From the NCBI RefSeq assembly GCF_018130505.1, contig NZ_JAFCKH010000017.1, positions 50,236 through 114,235 of the forward strand: 64,000 nucleotides of DNA, given 5' to 3'. The notes under the pieces were generated by a model. It was not told where the DNA came from, did not search any database, and worked only from the letters and a program-made list of their open reading frames with translations. Source of the stretch: Bradyrhizobium tropiciagri (GTDB lineage: Bacteria > Pseudomonadota > Alphaproteobacteria > Rhizobiales > Xanthobacteraceae). Positions 42,473 through 52,272 of the stretch are shown here, one piece after another (position 1 is the first letter of the stretch; each line of letters begins with the position of its first letter). Made by a program: the position numbers and the translations under genes.

Positions 42473-43408
42473 TTACCGGATCGCGATCGGGTTGATCATG
42501 CTCTGCACGCCGCCGCGCCAGCGCGGCTGGCCCAGCACGAACAGGAACTCGTAGCCCTTGTCCTTGGCGAGCTCGGCGGTGTCCATGTTCTCCAGGATGT
42601 AGGTGCCGTTCATCGCGAGCAGGATCTGGTGCACCTCGAACACGTTCGGGGATTCGAACGGCAGCACCTCGAGGGCCCAGGTGTCGGCGCCGACCGCGAC
42701 CACGCCCTTGCCGGTCAGGTACTTCGCGCCATCGACGCCAAGCCCGGGTTCGCCGGCCGAATAACGCTTGTCGTCCTTGCCGATCAGGCTGAGCCAGCCG
42801 GTGTGGAAGATCACGACGTCGCCCTGGCGGATCTCGACGCCCTGTTTCTTGGCGGCTTCCTCGATTTCCTTGGTGTTGAAGGCGGTGCCTTCCTTGACCA
42901 CGTCGGTGTTGAAATAGGCGGCCATGTCGAGCAGCAGGCCGCGGGTGACCATTGGCGGCACCTTCTCGATGCCGAGCTTCTTCAACCCGTTGGGATCAGC
43001 GAAATCGGCGAGCTTGTTGCCGTTGTAATAGACGTGCTCGATGCCGAGATGGCCGAGGCCGTCGAGCTGGCTACCGATGCCGACCCAGGTGTCGAGGATG
43101 TCGTCATTGTAGGTCGCCTTGTTCGGACCGATGCCGGCGAGGCCGGCCTGTCCGGGCTGCACGATGGTGATCTTGAAGGTCCGCGGCGGGTAGGCGGGCG
43201 TCTTGGTGTCGACGGGAATGCCGAGCGCATAGGTCTTGCCGGTCTTCACCAGCGAGGCGGCTTTGACCACGAGCTCCGGCGTCATGTAATTCGCCGAGCC
43301 GATCTCGTCGTTGGGTCCCCATTTCGATTTGGTCCAGTCCTGCGCGCTGGCGGTTCCGGCCGTGGTCAACAAGGCAACAGAGCAGCACAATACGAATGCG
43401 GTGCGCAT
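42473..43408 (-). CDS. Exported cyclase-family protein (kynurenine formamidase-like)
   Basis: A 311-residue protein of PF04199 with a signal peptide (MRTAFVLCCSVALLTTAGTA, cleavage after SAQ). The metal-site region is GIGSQLDGLGHLGIEH, where the usual HxGTHxDxxxH has Ser-Gln in place of Thr-His, followed by DVVIFHTGW and TWALEVLPFESPNVFEVHQILL. Some cyclase/hydrolase activity on a cyclic amide or ester is likely; the substrate is not known. It is preceded on the same strand by a LysR gene at 43576. Confidence 0.83.
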   Translation of the reverse strand: MRTAFVLCCSVALLTTAGTASAQDWTKSKWGPNDEIGSANYMTPELVVKAASLVKTGKTYALGIPVDTKTPAYPPRTFKITIVQPGQAGLAGIGPNKATYNDDILDTWVGIGSQLDGLGHLGIEHVYYNGNKLADFADPNGLKKLGIEKVPPMVTRGLLLDMAAYFNTDVVKEGTAFNTKEIEEAAKKQGVEIRQGDVVIFHTGWLSLIGKDDKRYSAGEPGLGVDGAKYLTGKGVVAVGADTWALEVLPFESPNVFEVHQILLAMNGTYILENMDTAELAKDKGYEFLFVLGQPRWRGGVQSMINPIAIR

Positions 43409-43575
43409 CGCAGTCTTCCTCCCAGAGTTGACGTTATGGTTATGAGCTAGCGGCTTATACTAACGTCGTAGAATGACGCGCTTCAAAAGGTTTCCCGACA
43501 CCAGTGTGTCGCTGCGCCGGAAGGTCGCACCCCCGCCATCGTGATGCCTTCCATTCATTCCTTCAGGGCTTGCGA

Positions 43576-44466
43576 TCAGGCGGCCGCCGACGCTTCGCGC
43601 GCATCGAGACAGGCCGTAAATCCCTGCAGCGCGCTGTACTGGTGCAGGGTGCGGCGCTGGATGAACAGCGTCTCGACCCGCGCATGCTGCGGATTGAGCT
43701 TGTGGATGCTGATCTCGCGATTGATGTGATCGCGCTCGACCACGGCGCGCGGCAACATCGTCACGCCCATGTCGGCGGCGACGCAGCCGATCATGCCGTC
43801 CAGCGTCCCGAACTCGAAGCGCACGGCCGAGGGCCAGCCGAATTCGGTCAGCACCTGCTCGAGACGCTGGCGATAGGTGCAGCCGGTGCGGAAGACGAGA
43901 ACCGTCGGTCCCGACTCCGGCGTGCCGGCGCGCAGCGCGGCGAGCGAGGTCCAGCGCTTGGCGCTCACGAGCACCAGCTCCTCGCTGAACGCCACCGTCG
44001 CGGCGAGTTCGGCATGCTCGATCGGACCGGCGACGAAGGCGCCGTCGAGCGAGCCGTCGAGCACCGCGGCAACGAGGTCGGCGGTCGTCGCGGTGCTGAG
44101 CGTCAGGCGCACAGCGGGATAGCGGCGATGGAAGTCGGCGAGCAGCGCCGGCAGCCGCACTGCCGCCGTCGTCTCCATCGAGCCGATCGAGAGCGGCCCC
44201 TTCGGCTCGCCGTCGTCACGCGCGGCGAGCACCGCTTCGCGCGACAGTGCTGCCATCCGTTGCGCGTAGGGGAGCAGGCGGCGGCCGGCGCCGGTCAGCG
44301 TCATGCCGCGGCTGTGCCGCTCGAACAGCGCGGTGCCGATCTCGGCTTCCAGCGCCTTGATGCGCTGGGTAACGTTGGACTGCACCGTGTTGAGCTCTTC
44401 GGCGGCGCGCGTGATGCCGCCGAGCTGCGCGACGGTCGAGAAGGTGAGGAGGTCGGTCAATTCCAT
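43576..44466 (-). CDS. LysR-family transcriptional regulator
   Basis: A 296-residue regulator: helix-turn-helix MELTDLLTFSTVAQLGGITR...NTVQSNVTQRIKALEAEIG, then an effector domain starting LSIGSMETTAAVRLPALLAD. It resembles GltC/YwqM-type regulators with the GSMETTAA motif. It is divergent from the nitronate monooxygenase gene at 44569 and is likely to control it. The cyclase gene lies downstream on the same strand, 167 bases away. Confidence 0.92.
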   Translation of the reverse strand: MELTDLLTFSTVAQLGGITRAAEELNTVQSNVTQRIKALEAEIGTALFERHSRGMTLTGAGRRLLPYAQRMAALSREAVLAARDDGEPKGPLSIGSMETTAAVRLPALLADFHRRYPAVRLTLSTATTADLVAAVLDGSLDGAFVAGPIEHAELAATVAFSEELVLVSAKRWTSLAALRAGTPESGPTVLVFRTGCTYRQRLEQVLTEFGWPSAVRFEFGTLDGMIGCVAADMGVTMLPRAVVERDHINREISIHKLNPQHARVETLFIQRRTLHQYSALQGFTACLDAREASAAA

Positions 44467-44486
44467 CGCGAACCCCGTTTCATTTT

Positions 44487-44525
44487 AGAGATGGTAGCGT
44501 TCTCTAGTATTCATTTTCCGAGAAT
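44487..44525. promoter_or_regulatory. Candidate LysR binding sites upstream of the nitronate monooxygenase
   Basis: AGAGA (44487-44491) / TCTCT (44501-44505) and ATTC (44509-44512) / GAAT (44522-44525) are two nearby inverted pairs. They lie in the 102-base gap between the divergent LysR gene and the monooxygenase. The arms are short, so confidence is limited. Confidence 0.35.
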
Positions 44526-44568
44526 GTTAGGCCCGCTTAGGCTTGAAGTCCAGAACAGGGAGCAGCGC

Positions 44569-45573
44569 ATGCCTGTAAGCACCGAACTGACGGCACGCCT
44601 AAGCATCCAGCATCCGATCCTGCTGGCGCCGATGGACACGATCAGCGGCAGCCGGCTGGTGCGGGCCGTCAGCGAGGCTGGCGGCTTCGGCATTCTGGGC
44701 GGCGGCTACGGCGACCGCACGCGGCTCGCCACCGAGACCGCAAAGCTGAAGGGTTCTGCAAAACCGTTCGGCATCGGCTTCATCACCTGGAGTCTCGCAA
44801 AGCAGCCCGAATTGCTCGACATTGCGCTTGAAGCGCGGCCGCGCGCGGTGATGCTGTCGTTCGGCGATCCCGCGCCGTTTGCCCCGAAGATCAAGAGTGC
44901 GGGCGCGCTGCTGATCTGCCAGGTGCAGAGCGAGGAGCTTGCAAAGCAGGCGCTGGATTGCGGCGCCGATATTCTGATCGCGCAGGGCACCGAAGCCGGC
45001 GGTCACGGCGCTTCGCGCACCACCATCGACATCGTGCCCGCGATCGTCGACTTCGCGGCGGGCCGCGTGCCTGTCGTTGCCGCGGGCGGCCTCGCGGATG
45101 GACGCGGGCTGGCGGCGATGATGATGCTTGGCGCATCCGGCGTGCTGATGGGGACACGCTTCTATGCCAGCGTCGAGGCCGATGGGGCCGACGAGGCGAA
45201 GCAGCGGATCTGCGCGGCGAGGAGCGGGGAGACCGTGCGCGGCGTGGTGTTCGACTGGTCGCGCAAGCTGATGTGGCCGGCGCCGTTCACCGCGCGATCG
45301 CTGGTCAACGCACATCTGCGGCGCTGGAGCGGCCGCGAGATCGAACTGATGCAGCGCGCCGACGAGATCGCGGTAGATTATGCCGCGGCGAAGGCGGCCG
45401 GGGATTTTGAAGTCGCCGCCGTGTTCGCCGGTGAGTCCGCCGGGCTGATCCATGATATTCCTCCAGCGGCCGAGATCGTCGGCCGCATCGTCGCCGAGGC
45501 GGAGCAGATCCTGCTGGGGCGGCGCAACTTCCTTCCTTCTCCCCTTGTGGGAGAAGGTGGCTCGCATCGATAG
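44569..45573 (+). CDS. Nitronate monooxygenase (first copy)
   Basis: A 334-residue FMN-dependent 2-nitropropane dioxygenase-type enzyme. It starts HPILLAPMDTISGSRLVRAV; the FMN-binding core includes GTEAGGHGASRTT with the conserved His, and VVAAGGLADGRGLAAMMMLG. It oxidises alkyl nitronates. The last ~14 residues (FLPSPLVGEGGSHR) are encoded by the repeat at 45535-45674. A second nitronate monooxygenage-type gene follows. Divergent LysR upstream. Confidence 0.9.
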   Translation: MPVSTELTARLSIQHPILLAPMDTISGSRLVRAVSEAGGFGILGGGYGDRTRLATETAKLKGSAKPFGIGFITWSLAKQPELLDIALEARPRAVMLSFGDPAPFAPKIKSAGALLICQVQSEELAKQALDCGADILIAQGTEAGGHGASRTTIDIVPAIVDFAAGRVPVVAAGGLADGRGLAAMMMLGASGVLMGTRFYASVEADGADEAKQRICAARSGETVRGVVFDWSRKLMWPAPFTARSLVNAHLRRWSGREIELMQRADEIAVDYAAAKAAGDFEVAAVFAGESAGLIHDIPPAAEIVGRIVAEAEQILLGRRNFLPSPLVGEGGSHR

Positions 45574-45674
45574 ATGCGAGCCGGATGAGGGGTCTGTCTC
45601 CGCGGATAGATACCCCTCACCCGGTTTCGATGCTTCCGCATCGAAACCACCCTCTCCCACAGGGGGAGAGGGTT
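45535..45674. repeat. Palindromic repeat (CTTCTCCCC...GGGGGAGAGGG type)
   Basis: CTTCTCCCCTTGTGGGAGAAG (hairpin), TCGCATCGATAGATGCGA (hairpin), TTTCGATGCTTCCGCATCGA (hairpin) and CCCTCTCCCACAGGGGGAGAGGG (hairpin) succeed one another between the two monooxygenase genes. The first part encodes the last 14 residues and stop of the first copy; the repeat has therefore moved into or formed the 3' end of that gene. Confidence 0.75.
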
Positions 45675-45701
45675 AGAAGCAGCGAGAAAGAGAGACACAC
45701 C

Positions 45702-46778
45702 ATGTGGCCAGACCGTCGACTGATCGATCGCTTCAAGACTGAATTCCCGATCGTGCTGGCGCCGATGGCCGGCGCGATGGATGCGGACTTGGCGATCGCG
45801 GTGGCGCAGGGCGGCGGGCTCGCCTCGTTGCCGTGCGCGATGCTGTCGGCGGACAAGGCGCGCGAGCAGGTCAATATCGTCCGCCAGCGCGTCGCGGGGT
45901 CGGTCAATCTGAACTTCTTCTGCCACAGGGCCGTCGACGCCGATCCGGCGCGCGAGGCGACGTGGCGGCAGCGGCTGGCGCCTTACTATCGTGAGCACGG
46001 CCTCGACCCGAGCGCGCCGGTCAATGCCGCGAACCGCGCGCCGTTCGATGCCGCCTTCTGCGCGGTGGTGGAAGAATTGAAGCCGGAGATCGTCAGCTTC
46101 CATTTCGGCCTGCCGGACGAGAAGCTGCTGCTGCGTGTGAAGGCCGCCGGCGCCATCGTGCTGTCGTCGGCGACGACGGTGAAGGAGGCGATCTGGCTGG
46201 AGGAGAACGGCGCCGATGTCATCATCGCGCAGGGCGCGGAGGCGGGCGGCCATCGCGGCATGTTCCTGACCGAGAACATCGCCGAGCAGCCCGGCACCTT
46301 CGCGCTGGTGCCGCAGGTGGTCGATGCGGTGAAGGTGCCCGTCATCGCGGCCGGCGGCATTGCCGACGGGCGCGGTATCGCGGCGGCGTTCGCGCTCGGC
46401 GCCTCTGCCGTGCAGATCGGCACGGCCTATCTGCGTTGTCCGGAATCCAAGGTGAGCGCGGCGGGCCGGGTCGCGCTGGCGCAGGCGCGCGACGATTCGA
46501 CCGTCATTACCAATGTGATGACCGGCCGGCCGGCGCGTGGGGTCGCCAACCGGGTGATGCGCGAGGTCGGCCCGATCTCGCCAGATGCCCCGGCGTTTCC
46601 GCATGCCGCAACTGGCCTCGGACCGCTGAAGGCGGCTGCCGAAAAACAGGGCAAGGTCGATTTCACCAACCTCTGGGCCGGGCAAGCGGTGCGGATGGGC
46701 AGGGAAATGCCCGCTGCCGAACTGACCCGGGCCTTGGCGGGGGCGGCTTTGGCGCGGATGGGCCAGCTGGCGGGCTGA
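45702..46778 (+). CDS. Nitronate monooxygenase (second copy)
   Basis: A 358-residue protein of the same fold (FPIVLAPMAGAMDADLAIAV; IIAQGAEAGGHRGMFLTEN with the His; VIAAGGIADGRGIAAAFALG; late TGRPARGVANRVMREVG). It is distinct from the first copy (about 30-40 percent by eye), not a recent duplicate. The class I enzyme pattern with a long C-terminal end fits better here. ATG 45702 lies just after the repeat. Confidence 0.92.
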   Translation: MWPDRRLIDRFKTEFPIVLAPMAGAMDADLAIAVAQGGGLASLPCAMLSADKAREQVNIVRQRVAGSVNLNFFCHRAVDADPAREATWRQRLAPYYREHGLDPSAPVNAANRAPFDAAFCAVVEELKPEIVSFHFGLPDEKLLLRVKAAGAIVLSSATTVKEAIWLEENGADVIIAQGAEAGGHRGMFLTENIAEQPGTFALVPQVVDAVKVPVIAAGGIADGRGIAAAFALGASAVQIGTAYLRCPESKVSAAGRVALAQARDDSTVITNVMTGRPARGVANRVMREVGPISPDAPAFPHAATGLGPLKAAAEKQGKVDFTNLWAGQAVRMGREMPAAELTRALAGAALARMGQLAG

Positions 46779-46862
46779 TTTCGTCCGCTTCCAGCGCGGT
46801 TGCGGCGCAAAACCGAGCTCTGCTATACGGCGGGCTGATCTTCAGCCCCGAGACCCTATATA

Positions 46863-47150
46863 ATGTCCGTAGACGCCACGACCGTCCGCCGTATCGCGCA
46901 TCTGGCGCGGATTGCGGTCAGCGACGCCGAAGTTCCCCATCTCCAGGGGGAATTGAACGCGATCCTGGCCTTCGTCGAGCAGCTGTCGGAGGTGAATATC
47001 GAGGGCGTCGAGCCGATGACCTCGGTGACGCCGATGGAGATGAAGAAGCGCACCGACGTGGTCAATGACGGCGAGATCGCCGACACCATCGTCGGCAACG
47101 CGCCCGATACGATGAACCACTTCTTCCTGGTGCCGAAGGTGGTCGAGTAA
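46863..47150 (+). CDS. gatC: Aspartyl/glutamyl-tRNA amidotransferase subunit C
   Basis: A 95-residue Gat[18 protein letters not shown], then [20 protein letters not shown], and the conserved [18 protein letters not shown]...[11 protein letters not shown]. GatCAB converts Glu-tRNA(Gln) and Asp-tRNA(Asn) to the amidated forms. It starts an apparent operon with the small gene at 47175, gatA, and others. Confidence 0.96.
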   Translation: MSVDATTVRRIAHLARIAVSDAEVPHLQGELNAILAFVEQLSEVNIEGVEPMTSVTPMEMKKRTDVVNDGEIADTIVGNAPDTMNHFFLVPKVVE

Positions 47151-47174
47151 TTCTCTGTAATTCGGGATCGTCCG

Positions 47175-47402
47175 ATGTGTCTGCTCTGCGACGATGAGAA
47201 AGCCTACAAGGCCTATATGGACTTCCTCGACGCGATGGAGCGGAAGGGGAAGGTCGCCGATCCCAACGAGGCGATCGACGCCGTGCTCGACCAGCTCGAG
47301 GCGCTCGATGCCGAGCGCGCCAAGGCCAACAAGGCCAAGCTCGACGATCCCGCCAACGACAAGACCCTGTCCCCGTTCTTCTGCAGCCCGATCAATAAAT
47401 GA
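47175..47402 (+). CDS. Small protein between gatC and gatA
   Basis: A 75-residue helical protein, [20 protein letters not shown]...[20 protein letters not shown]...[11 protein letters not shown]. The N-terminal CLLC and the late Cys could bind metal. Its stop overlaps the gatA start (ATGA), so it is translationally coupled to gatA. I do not know a function. Confidence 0.75.
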   Translation: MCLLCDDEKAYKAYMDFLDAMERKGKVADPNEAIDAVLDQLEALDAERAKANKAKLDDPANDKTLSPFFCSPINK

Positions 47403-48871
47403 CCGATTTGACATCGCTGACGATCGCCGAGGCCCGTGCGGGCCTCGCGAGCAAATCCTTCACCGCGCGCGAACTGACCGACGCGCATCTCGCCGCGATC
47501 GAAGCCGCGCGCGTGCTCAATGCCTATGTGCTGGAGACGCCGGACCGCGCCCGCGAGATGGCCAAGGCCGCGGATGAGAAGATCGCCAAGGGCGAGGGCG
47601 GCCCGCTTGCCGGCATCCCGCTCGGTATCAAGGACCTGTTCGCCACCCGCGACATCAGGACCACGGCGTGCTCGAAGATCCTCGGCAATTTCATCCCGCC
47701 CTACGAGTCGACGGTGACGACGCAGCTCTGGCGCGACGGCGCCGTGCTGCTCGGCAAGCTCAACAATGACGAGTTCGCGATGGGCTCGTCGAACGAGACC
47801 TCGTGCTTCGGCCCGGTCACCAATCCGTGGCGGCGCGACGGCTCCAACACCACGCTGGTGCCGGGCGGCTCGTCCGGCGGCTCGGCCTCCGCGGTGGCGG
47901 CGCAGCTCTGCATGGGCGCGACCGCGACCGACACCGGCGGCTCGATCCGCCAGCCCGCCGCGTTCACCGCGACCGTCGGCATCAAGCCGACCTATGGCCG
48001 CTGCTCGCGCTGGGGCATCGTGGCATTCGCGTCCTCGCTCGACCAGGCCGGCCCGATCGCGCGCAGCGTGCGCGATGCCGCGATCCTGATGCGCTCGATG
48101 GCGGGCTACGATCCGAGGGACACCACCTCGGTGGACATCGCCGTGCCTGACTATGAAGCCGCGATCGGCAAGTCCGTGAAGGGCATGAAGATCGGCATTC
48201 CCAAGGAGTATCGGCTCGACGGCATGCCGGCCGAGATCGAGAAACTCTGGAGCGAGGGCGCGGAGTGGCTCAAGGCGGCCGGCGCAGAGCTCGTCGAAGT
48301 GTCACTTCCGCACACCAAATATGCGCTGCCGGCCTATTACATCGTGGCGCCGGCGGAGGCCTCCTCGAACCTCGCGCGCTATGACGGCGTGCGCTACGGC
48401 TTGCGCGAGGGCGCGAAGAACATCATCGAGATGTACGAGAACACCCGCGCCGAAGGCTTTGGTGCCGAGGTGCGCCGCCGCGTCCTGATCGGCACCTACG
48501 TGCTGTCGGCCGGCTATTACGACGCCTACTATCTGCGTGCGCAGAAGGTGCGCACTTTGATCAAGAAGGACTTCGAGGATTGCTTCGCCAAGGGCGTGAA
48601 CGCGATCCTGACCCCGGCGACGCCGTCGGCCGCGTTCGGCATCGGGGAGAAGGGCGCCGATCCCGTCGAGATGTATCTCAACGACATCTTCACGGTGACC
48701 GTGAACATGGCCGGCCTGCCGGGCATCGCGGTGCCCGCGGGCAAGGACACGCAAGGCCTGCCGCTCGGCCTGCAACTGATCGGCCGCGCCTTCGACGAGG
48801 AGACGCTGTTCTCGCTCGGCGACATCATCGAGCAGGCCGCCGGCCGCTTCGCCCCGGCCAAATGGTGGTGA
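47399..48871 (+). CDS. gatA: Aspartyl/glutamyl-tRNA amidotransferase subunit A
   Basis: A 490-residue amidase-signature glutaminase. Triad: Lys in [13 protein letters not shown], cis-Ser in [16 protein letters not shown] and Ser in [15 protein letters not shown]. The C-terminal part includes [14 protein letters not shown] and [15 protein letters not shown]. It releases ammonia from Gln for GatB. It overlaps the preceding small gene by 4 bases; the following small gene starts 3 bases later. Confidence 0.97.
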   Translation: MTDLTSLTIAEARAGLASKSFTARELTDAHLAAIEAARVLNAYVLETPDRAREMAKAADEKIAKGEGGPLAGIPLGIKDLFATRDIRTTACSKILGNFIPPYESTVTTQLWRDGAVLLGKLNNDEFAMGSSNETSCFGPVTNPWRRDGSNTTLVPGGSSGGSASAVAAQLCMGATATDTGGSIRQPAAFTATVGIKPTYGRCSRWGIVAFASSLDQAGPIARSVRDAAILMRSMAGYDPRDTTSVDIAVPDYEAAIGKSVKGMKIGIPKEYRLDGMPAEIEKLWSEGAEWLKAAGAELVEVSLPHTKYALPAYYIVAPAEASSNLARYDGVRYGLREGAKNIIEMYENTRAEGFGAEVRRRVLIGTYVLSAGYYDAYYLRAQKVRTLIKKDFEDCFAKGVNAILTPATPSAAFGIGEKGADPVEMYLNDIFTVTVNMAGLPGIAVPAGKDTQGLPLGLQLIGRAFDEETLFSLGDIIEQAAGRFAPAKWW

Positions 48872-48874
48872 GCG

Positions 48875-49165
48875 ATGGCGGATTTCCGCGCCAGTCTCGC
48901 TGACGCCGCGCCGGAGAAGACGCTGTCGCCGCCGCTCGCTGCATTGTGGTGGGCGGCAAAGGGCGATTGGGACCAGGCGCACCGCATCGTGCAGGACGAG
49001 AGCGATGCCAACTCGGCCTGGGTGCACGCCTATCTGCACCGGGTCGAAGGCGATCTCGGCAACGCCGGCTACTGGTATCGCCGCGCCGGTCAGCCGGTCG
49101 CGAAGGATGCGCTCGAGGCGGAGTGGGAACGGATCGTCGCCGCGCTTTTGACGGCACGCGGCTGA
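48875..49165 (+). CDS. Small protein downstream of gatA
   Basis: A 96-residue protein (MADFRASLADAAPEKTLSPP...AAKGDWDQAHRIVQDESDAN...VEGDLGNAGYWYRRAGQPVA). It has a TPR/SEL1-like feel (WDQAHRIVQ; GYWYRRAGQP) as a single degenerate repeat. It is 3 bases after gatA and surely cotranscribed with it. Function unknown; it is frequent in rhizobial gat clusters by memory. Confidence 0.8.
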   Translation: MADFRASLADAAPEKTLSPPLAALWWAAKGDWDQAHRIVQDESDANSAWVHAYLHRVEGDLGNAGYWYRRAGQPVAKDALEAEWERIVAALLTARG

Positions 49166-49250
49166 GTGCGCCGGTACCGTTCGGCCCGTTTTGCCGCATT
49201 AACTGTGTTTCGCCCGCCACGCCGCTGCCCAGATTGGCCGTGATACGCTG

Positions 49251-50687
49251 ATGGAACCGGGGCGGGGGCCAGGCGGCAAGAGAGTGATCGTGCGTAGATC
49301 GGGCATAGGGGGATGGCTGTCGGCGCTGCTGGCAGCCGGGGTGGCGGCGGTCCTTGCGGGCTGCGCGTCCGTCTACAATCTCCCGGGCAACGTGCCGCTC
49401 GGTGCGGCGCTTGCCGACACCAATGGCCTCAGCGACCTTCCGAGCTATGAAGATGATCTGCTGCTTGCCTTGTCGTTCTCCGGCGGCGGCACGCGCGCCG
49501 CGGCGTTTTCCTTCGGCGTGCTGCAGGAACTCGATCACACGCGTTCCGGCGCGGCCGGCACCAAAACTCTGCTCGACCGCGTCGACTTCGTCTCCGGCGT
49601 TTCCGGCGGATCGATCACCGCCGCATATTTCGGCCTGAAGCGGCGCGCGGCGCTCGATGACTTCCGCGAGCGCTTCCTGCTGCGTAATGCCGAGGAGGGA
49701 CTGAAGACCCGGATCTCGCTCGGCAATATCGGACGGGCGCTCGGCGGCGGCGTCAACGACAGCCAGTTCACCGACTGGCTCGACAGCAATCTGTTCAACG
49801 GCGCGCGCTTCGGCGCGTTGCCCGACGACCGCCGGCCGCGGGTCTGGATCAACGCTTCCGACATCTACAACCGCACGCCGTTCGTGTTCGGCAAGACCTC
49901 GTTCGATGCGCTGTGCAGCGACATCCGCTCCTACCGCGTCGCCGAGGCGGTGGCGGCGTCGGCCGCGGTGCCACTGGCATTTGCGCCGATCGTGCTGGAG
50001 ACCTTTCCCGGCGGCTGCGCTGCACCGCTTCCGTCCTGGCTCGAGAAGGTGCGCAACGATCCGAACGCGCAGCCGCTGCTGCGCTCCTACGCCGAGGCGC
50101 AGGCGCACTACCGCGACGGCTCGATGCGTTACGTCAAGCTGCTCGATGGTGGCCTCGTCGACAATTACGGTCTGTCCGGGCTGAGCATCGGCTTGCTCGC
50201 CGCCCAGCGCCCTTACGAGCCGCTGAGCGAGCGGCAGGCCGCGAAGCTCAGGCGCATCCTGTTTCTGGTGGTCGACGCCGGCCGCGGCATCTCCGGCGAC
50301 TTCGTGCAGACGCTGGAAGGACCGAACGGCGTCGAATTGGTGTCGGCTGCGGCGGACACCGCGATCGACGCAAGCGTGCGCTCGAGCTACGCCGCGTTCA
50401 CGACGCTCGCCGACGACTGGTCGGGCAAGCTGAAGCGCTGGCGCTGCGGCCTGTCGGCGGCGGATCGCGCCAGACTCGGCGTCGGCGCCAACTGGAAATG
50501 CGGCGACGTCGCGATCTATGTCGAGCGGCTCGGCTTCGATCGGCTCGGGCCGGACCGCGCCGGCATCCTCAACGCCATCCCGACCCGGCTTTCGCTGCCG
50601 CCTGAGCAGGTCGACCAGTTGATCACGGGCGGCGCGGACGCCTTGCGTTCGAGCAAGGCCTATCAGCAGTTCCGGCGCGGGCTGTAG
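49251..50687 (+). CDS. Patatin-like phospholipase, lipoprotein
   Basis: A 478-residue lipoprotein with a lipobox VLAGC (C38), so it would be anchored on the outer or inner membrane. Patatin motifs: oxyanion hole SFSGGGTRAAAFSFG, nucleophile elbow SGVSGGSITAAYFG (GxSxG) and dyad Asp in LLDGGLVDNYG. Possible phospholipase A or lipid acyl hydrolase. The frame starts at ATG 49251, but GTG 49284 or 49290 would give a shorter, more usual lipoprotein signal. It lies between gatA and gatB. Confidence 0.9.
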   Translation: MEPGRGPGGKRVIVRRSGIGGWLSALLAAGVAAVLAGCASVYNLPGNVPLGAALADTNGLSDLPSYEDDLLLALSFSGGGTRAAAFSFGVLQELDHTRSGAAGTKTLLDRVDFVSGVSGGSITAAYFGLKRRAALDDFRERFLLRNAEEGLKTRISLGNIGRALGGGVNDSQFTDWLDSNLFNGARFGALPDDRRPRVWINASDIYNRTPFVFGKTSFDALCSDIRSYRVAEAVAASAAVPLAFAPIVLETFPGGCAAPLPSWLEKVRNDPNAQPLLRSYAEAQAHYRDGSMRYVKLLDGGLVDNYGLSGLSIGLLAAQRPYEPLSERQAAKLRRILFLVVDAGRGISGDFVQTLEGPNGVELVSAAADTAIDASVRSSYAAFTTLADDWSGKLKRWRCGLSAADRARLGVGANWKCGDVAIYVERLGFDRLGPDRAGILNAIPTRLSLPPEQVDQLITGGADALRSSKAYQQFRRGL

Positions 50688-50787
50688 AACACGGCAGATG
50701 CCGGTTCAGGGCGGCTTGACTGGCGCCATTGGTTGCGCGAAGCCGAATGCAATCCCAGATATTATACCCTATCCGGAAACCTGAGCC

Positions 50788-52272
50788 ATGAATGCACCTG
50801 CCGCCCCCCACAAGCTGATCAAAGGCGCGACCGGCGACTGGGAAGTCGTGATCGGCATGGAGATCCATGCCCAGGTCACCTCGAACTCGAAACTGTTCTC
50901 GGGCGCGTCGACCGCGTTCGGCGGCGAACCCAACAGCCATGTCTCGCTGGTCGATGCCGCGATGCCGGGCATGCTGCCCGTGATCAACGAGGAGTGCGTC
51001 CGCCAGGCGGTACGCACCGGCCTCGGGCTCAACGCGAAGATCAACCTGCGCTCGGTGTTCGACCGCAAGAACTATTTCTATCCGGATCTGCCGCAGGGCT
51101 ACCAGATCAGCCAGTACAAGTCGCCGATCGTCGGCGAGGGCGAGGTCGAGCTCGAGCTCGACGGCGGCCGCAGCGTCACGATCGGGATCGAGCGGCTGCA
51201 TCTGGAGCAAGATGCAGGCAAGCTGTTGCACGATCAGTCACCAACCATGTCCTATGTCGACCTCAACCGCTCCGGCGTCGCGCTGATGGAGATCGTCTCC
51301 AAGCCCGACATCCGCGATGCCGAGCAGGCCAAGGCCTACGTCACCAAGCTGCGCTCGATCCTGCGCTATCTCGGCACCTGCGACGGTGACATGGAGAAGG
51401 GCAGCCTGCGCGCCGACGTCAACGTGTCGGTGCGCAAGCCGGGCGGCCCGCTCGGCACCCGCTGCGAAATCAAGAACATGAACTCGGTCAACTTCATCGG
51501 CCAGGCGATCGAGTACGAAGCGCGGCGCCAGATCGACATCATCGAGGACGGCGGCACGATCGACCAGGAGACGCGGCTGTTCGACCCCAACAAGGTCGAG
51601 ACGCGCTCGATGCGCTCCAAGGAAGAGGCGCACGACTACCGCTACTTCCCGGATCCCGATCTGCTGCCGCTGGAGTTCAGCCAGGCCTTCGTCGACGATC
51701 TCAAGGCGCAGCTGCCGGAACTGCCTGACGCGAAGAGGTCCCGGTTTATTACGGGCTTCGGCCTCTCTTCGTACGACGCAAGCGTGCTGGTCGCCGAGCG
51801 CGAGAGCGCCGAGTTCTACGAGACGGTGCTCGCCGGCCTCGCCGACAAGGCGCGCGACGGCAAGCTCGCCGCCAACTGGGTGATCAACGAACTGTTCGGC
51901 CGTCTGAACAAGGAGAGCATGGACATCGCATCCTCGCCGGTGTCGGCAGCGCAGCTTGGCGCGATCGTCGACCTGATCGGCGAGGGAACGATTTCCGGCA
52001 AGATCGCCAAGGACTTGTTCGAGATAGTCTGGCAGGAGGGCGGCGATCCGCGCGAGCTCGTTGAGACGCGCGGCATGAAGCAGGTCACCGATCTCGGTGC
52101 GATCGAGAAGGTGGTCGACGACATCATCGCCGCCAATCCCGACAAGGTCGAGCAGGCGAAGGCGAAGCCGCAACTGGTCGGCTGGTTCGTCGGTCAGGTG
52201 ATGAAGTCGTCCGGCGGCAAGGCGAACCCGCAGGCGGTCAACGATCTCCTGAAGTCCAAGCTCGGCATCTGA
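50788..52272 (+). CDS. gatB: Aspartyl/glutamyl-tRNA amidotransferase subunit B
   Basis: A 494-residue GatB. The signature region is [20 protein letters not shown], followed by [57 protein letters not shown], and a C-terminal YqeY/QAQRE-like tail ([20 protein letters not shown]). It holds the kinase and transamidase chamber for tRNA-bound Glu/Asp. ATG 50788. Confidence 0.97.
   Translation: MNAPAAPHKLIKGATGDWEVVIGMEIHAQVTSNSKLFSGASTAFGGEPNSHVSLVDAAMPGMLPVINEECVRQAVRTGLGLNAKINLRSVFDRKNYFYPDLPQGYQISQYKSPIVGEGEVELELDGGRSVTIGIERLHLEQDAGKLLHDQSPTMSYVDLNRSGVALMEIVSKPDIRDAEQAKAYVTKLRSILRYLGTCDGDMEKGSLRADVNVSVRKPGGPLGTRCEIKNMNSVNFIGQAIEYEARRQIDIIEDGGTIDQETRLFDPNKVETRSMRSKEEAHDYRYFPDPDLLPLEFSQAFVDDLKAQLPELPDAKRSRFITGFGLSSYDASVLVAERESAEFYETVLAGLADKARDGKLAANWVINELFGRLNKESMDIASSPVSAAQLGAIVDLIGEGTISGKIAKDLFEIVWQEGGDPRELVETRGMKQVTDLGAIEKVVDDIIAANPDKVEQAKAKPQLVGWFVGQVMKSSGGKANPQAVNDLLKSKLGI

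Noticed and set aside
43504-44568. Upstream extension of the first nitronate monooxygenase frame
   Set aside because: It lies entirely opposite the LysR gene; ATG 44569 gives the family start.
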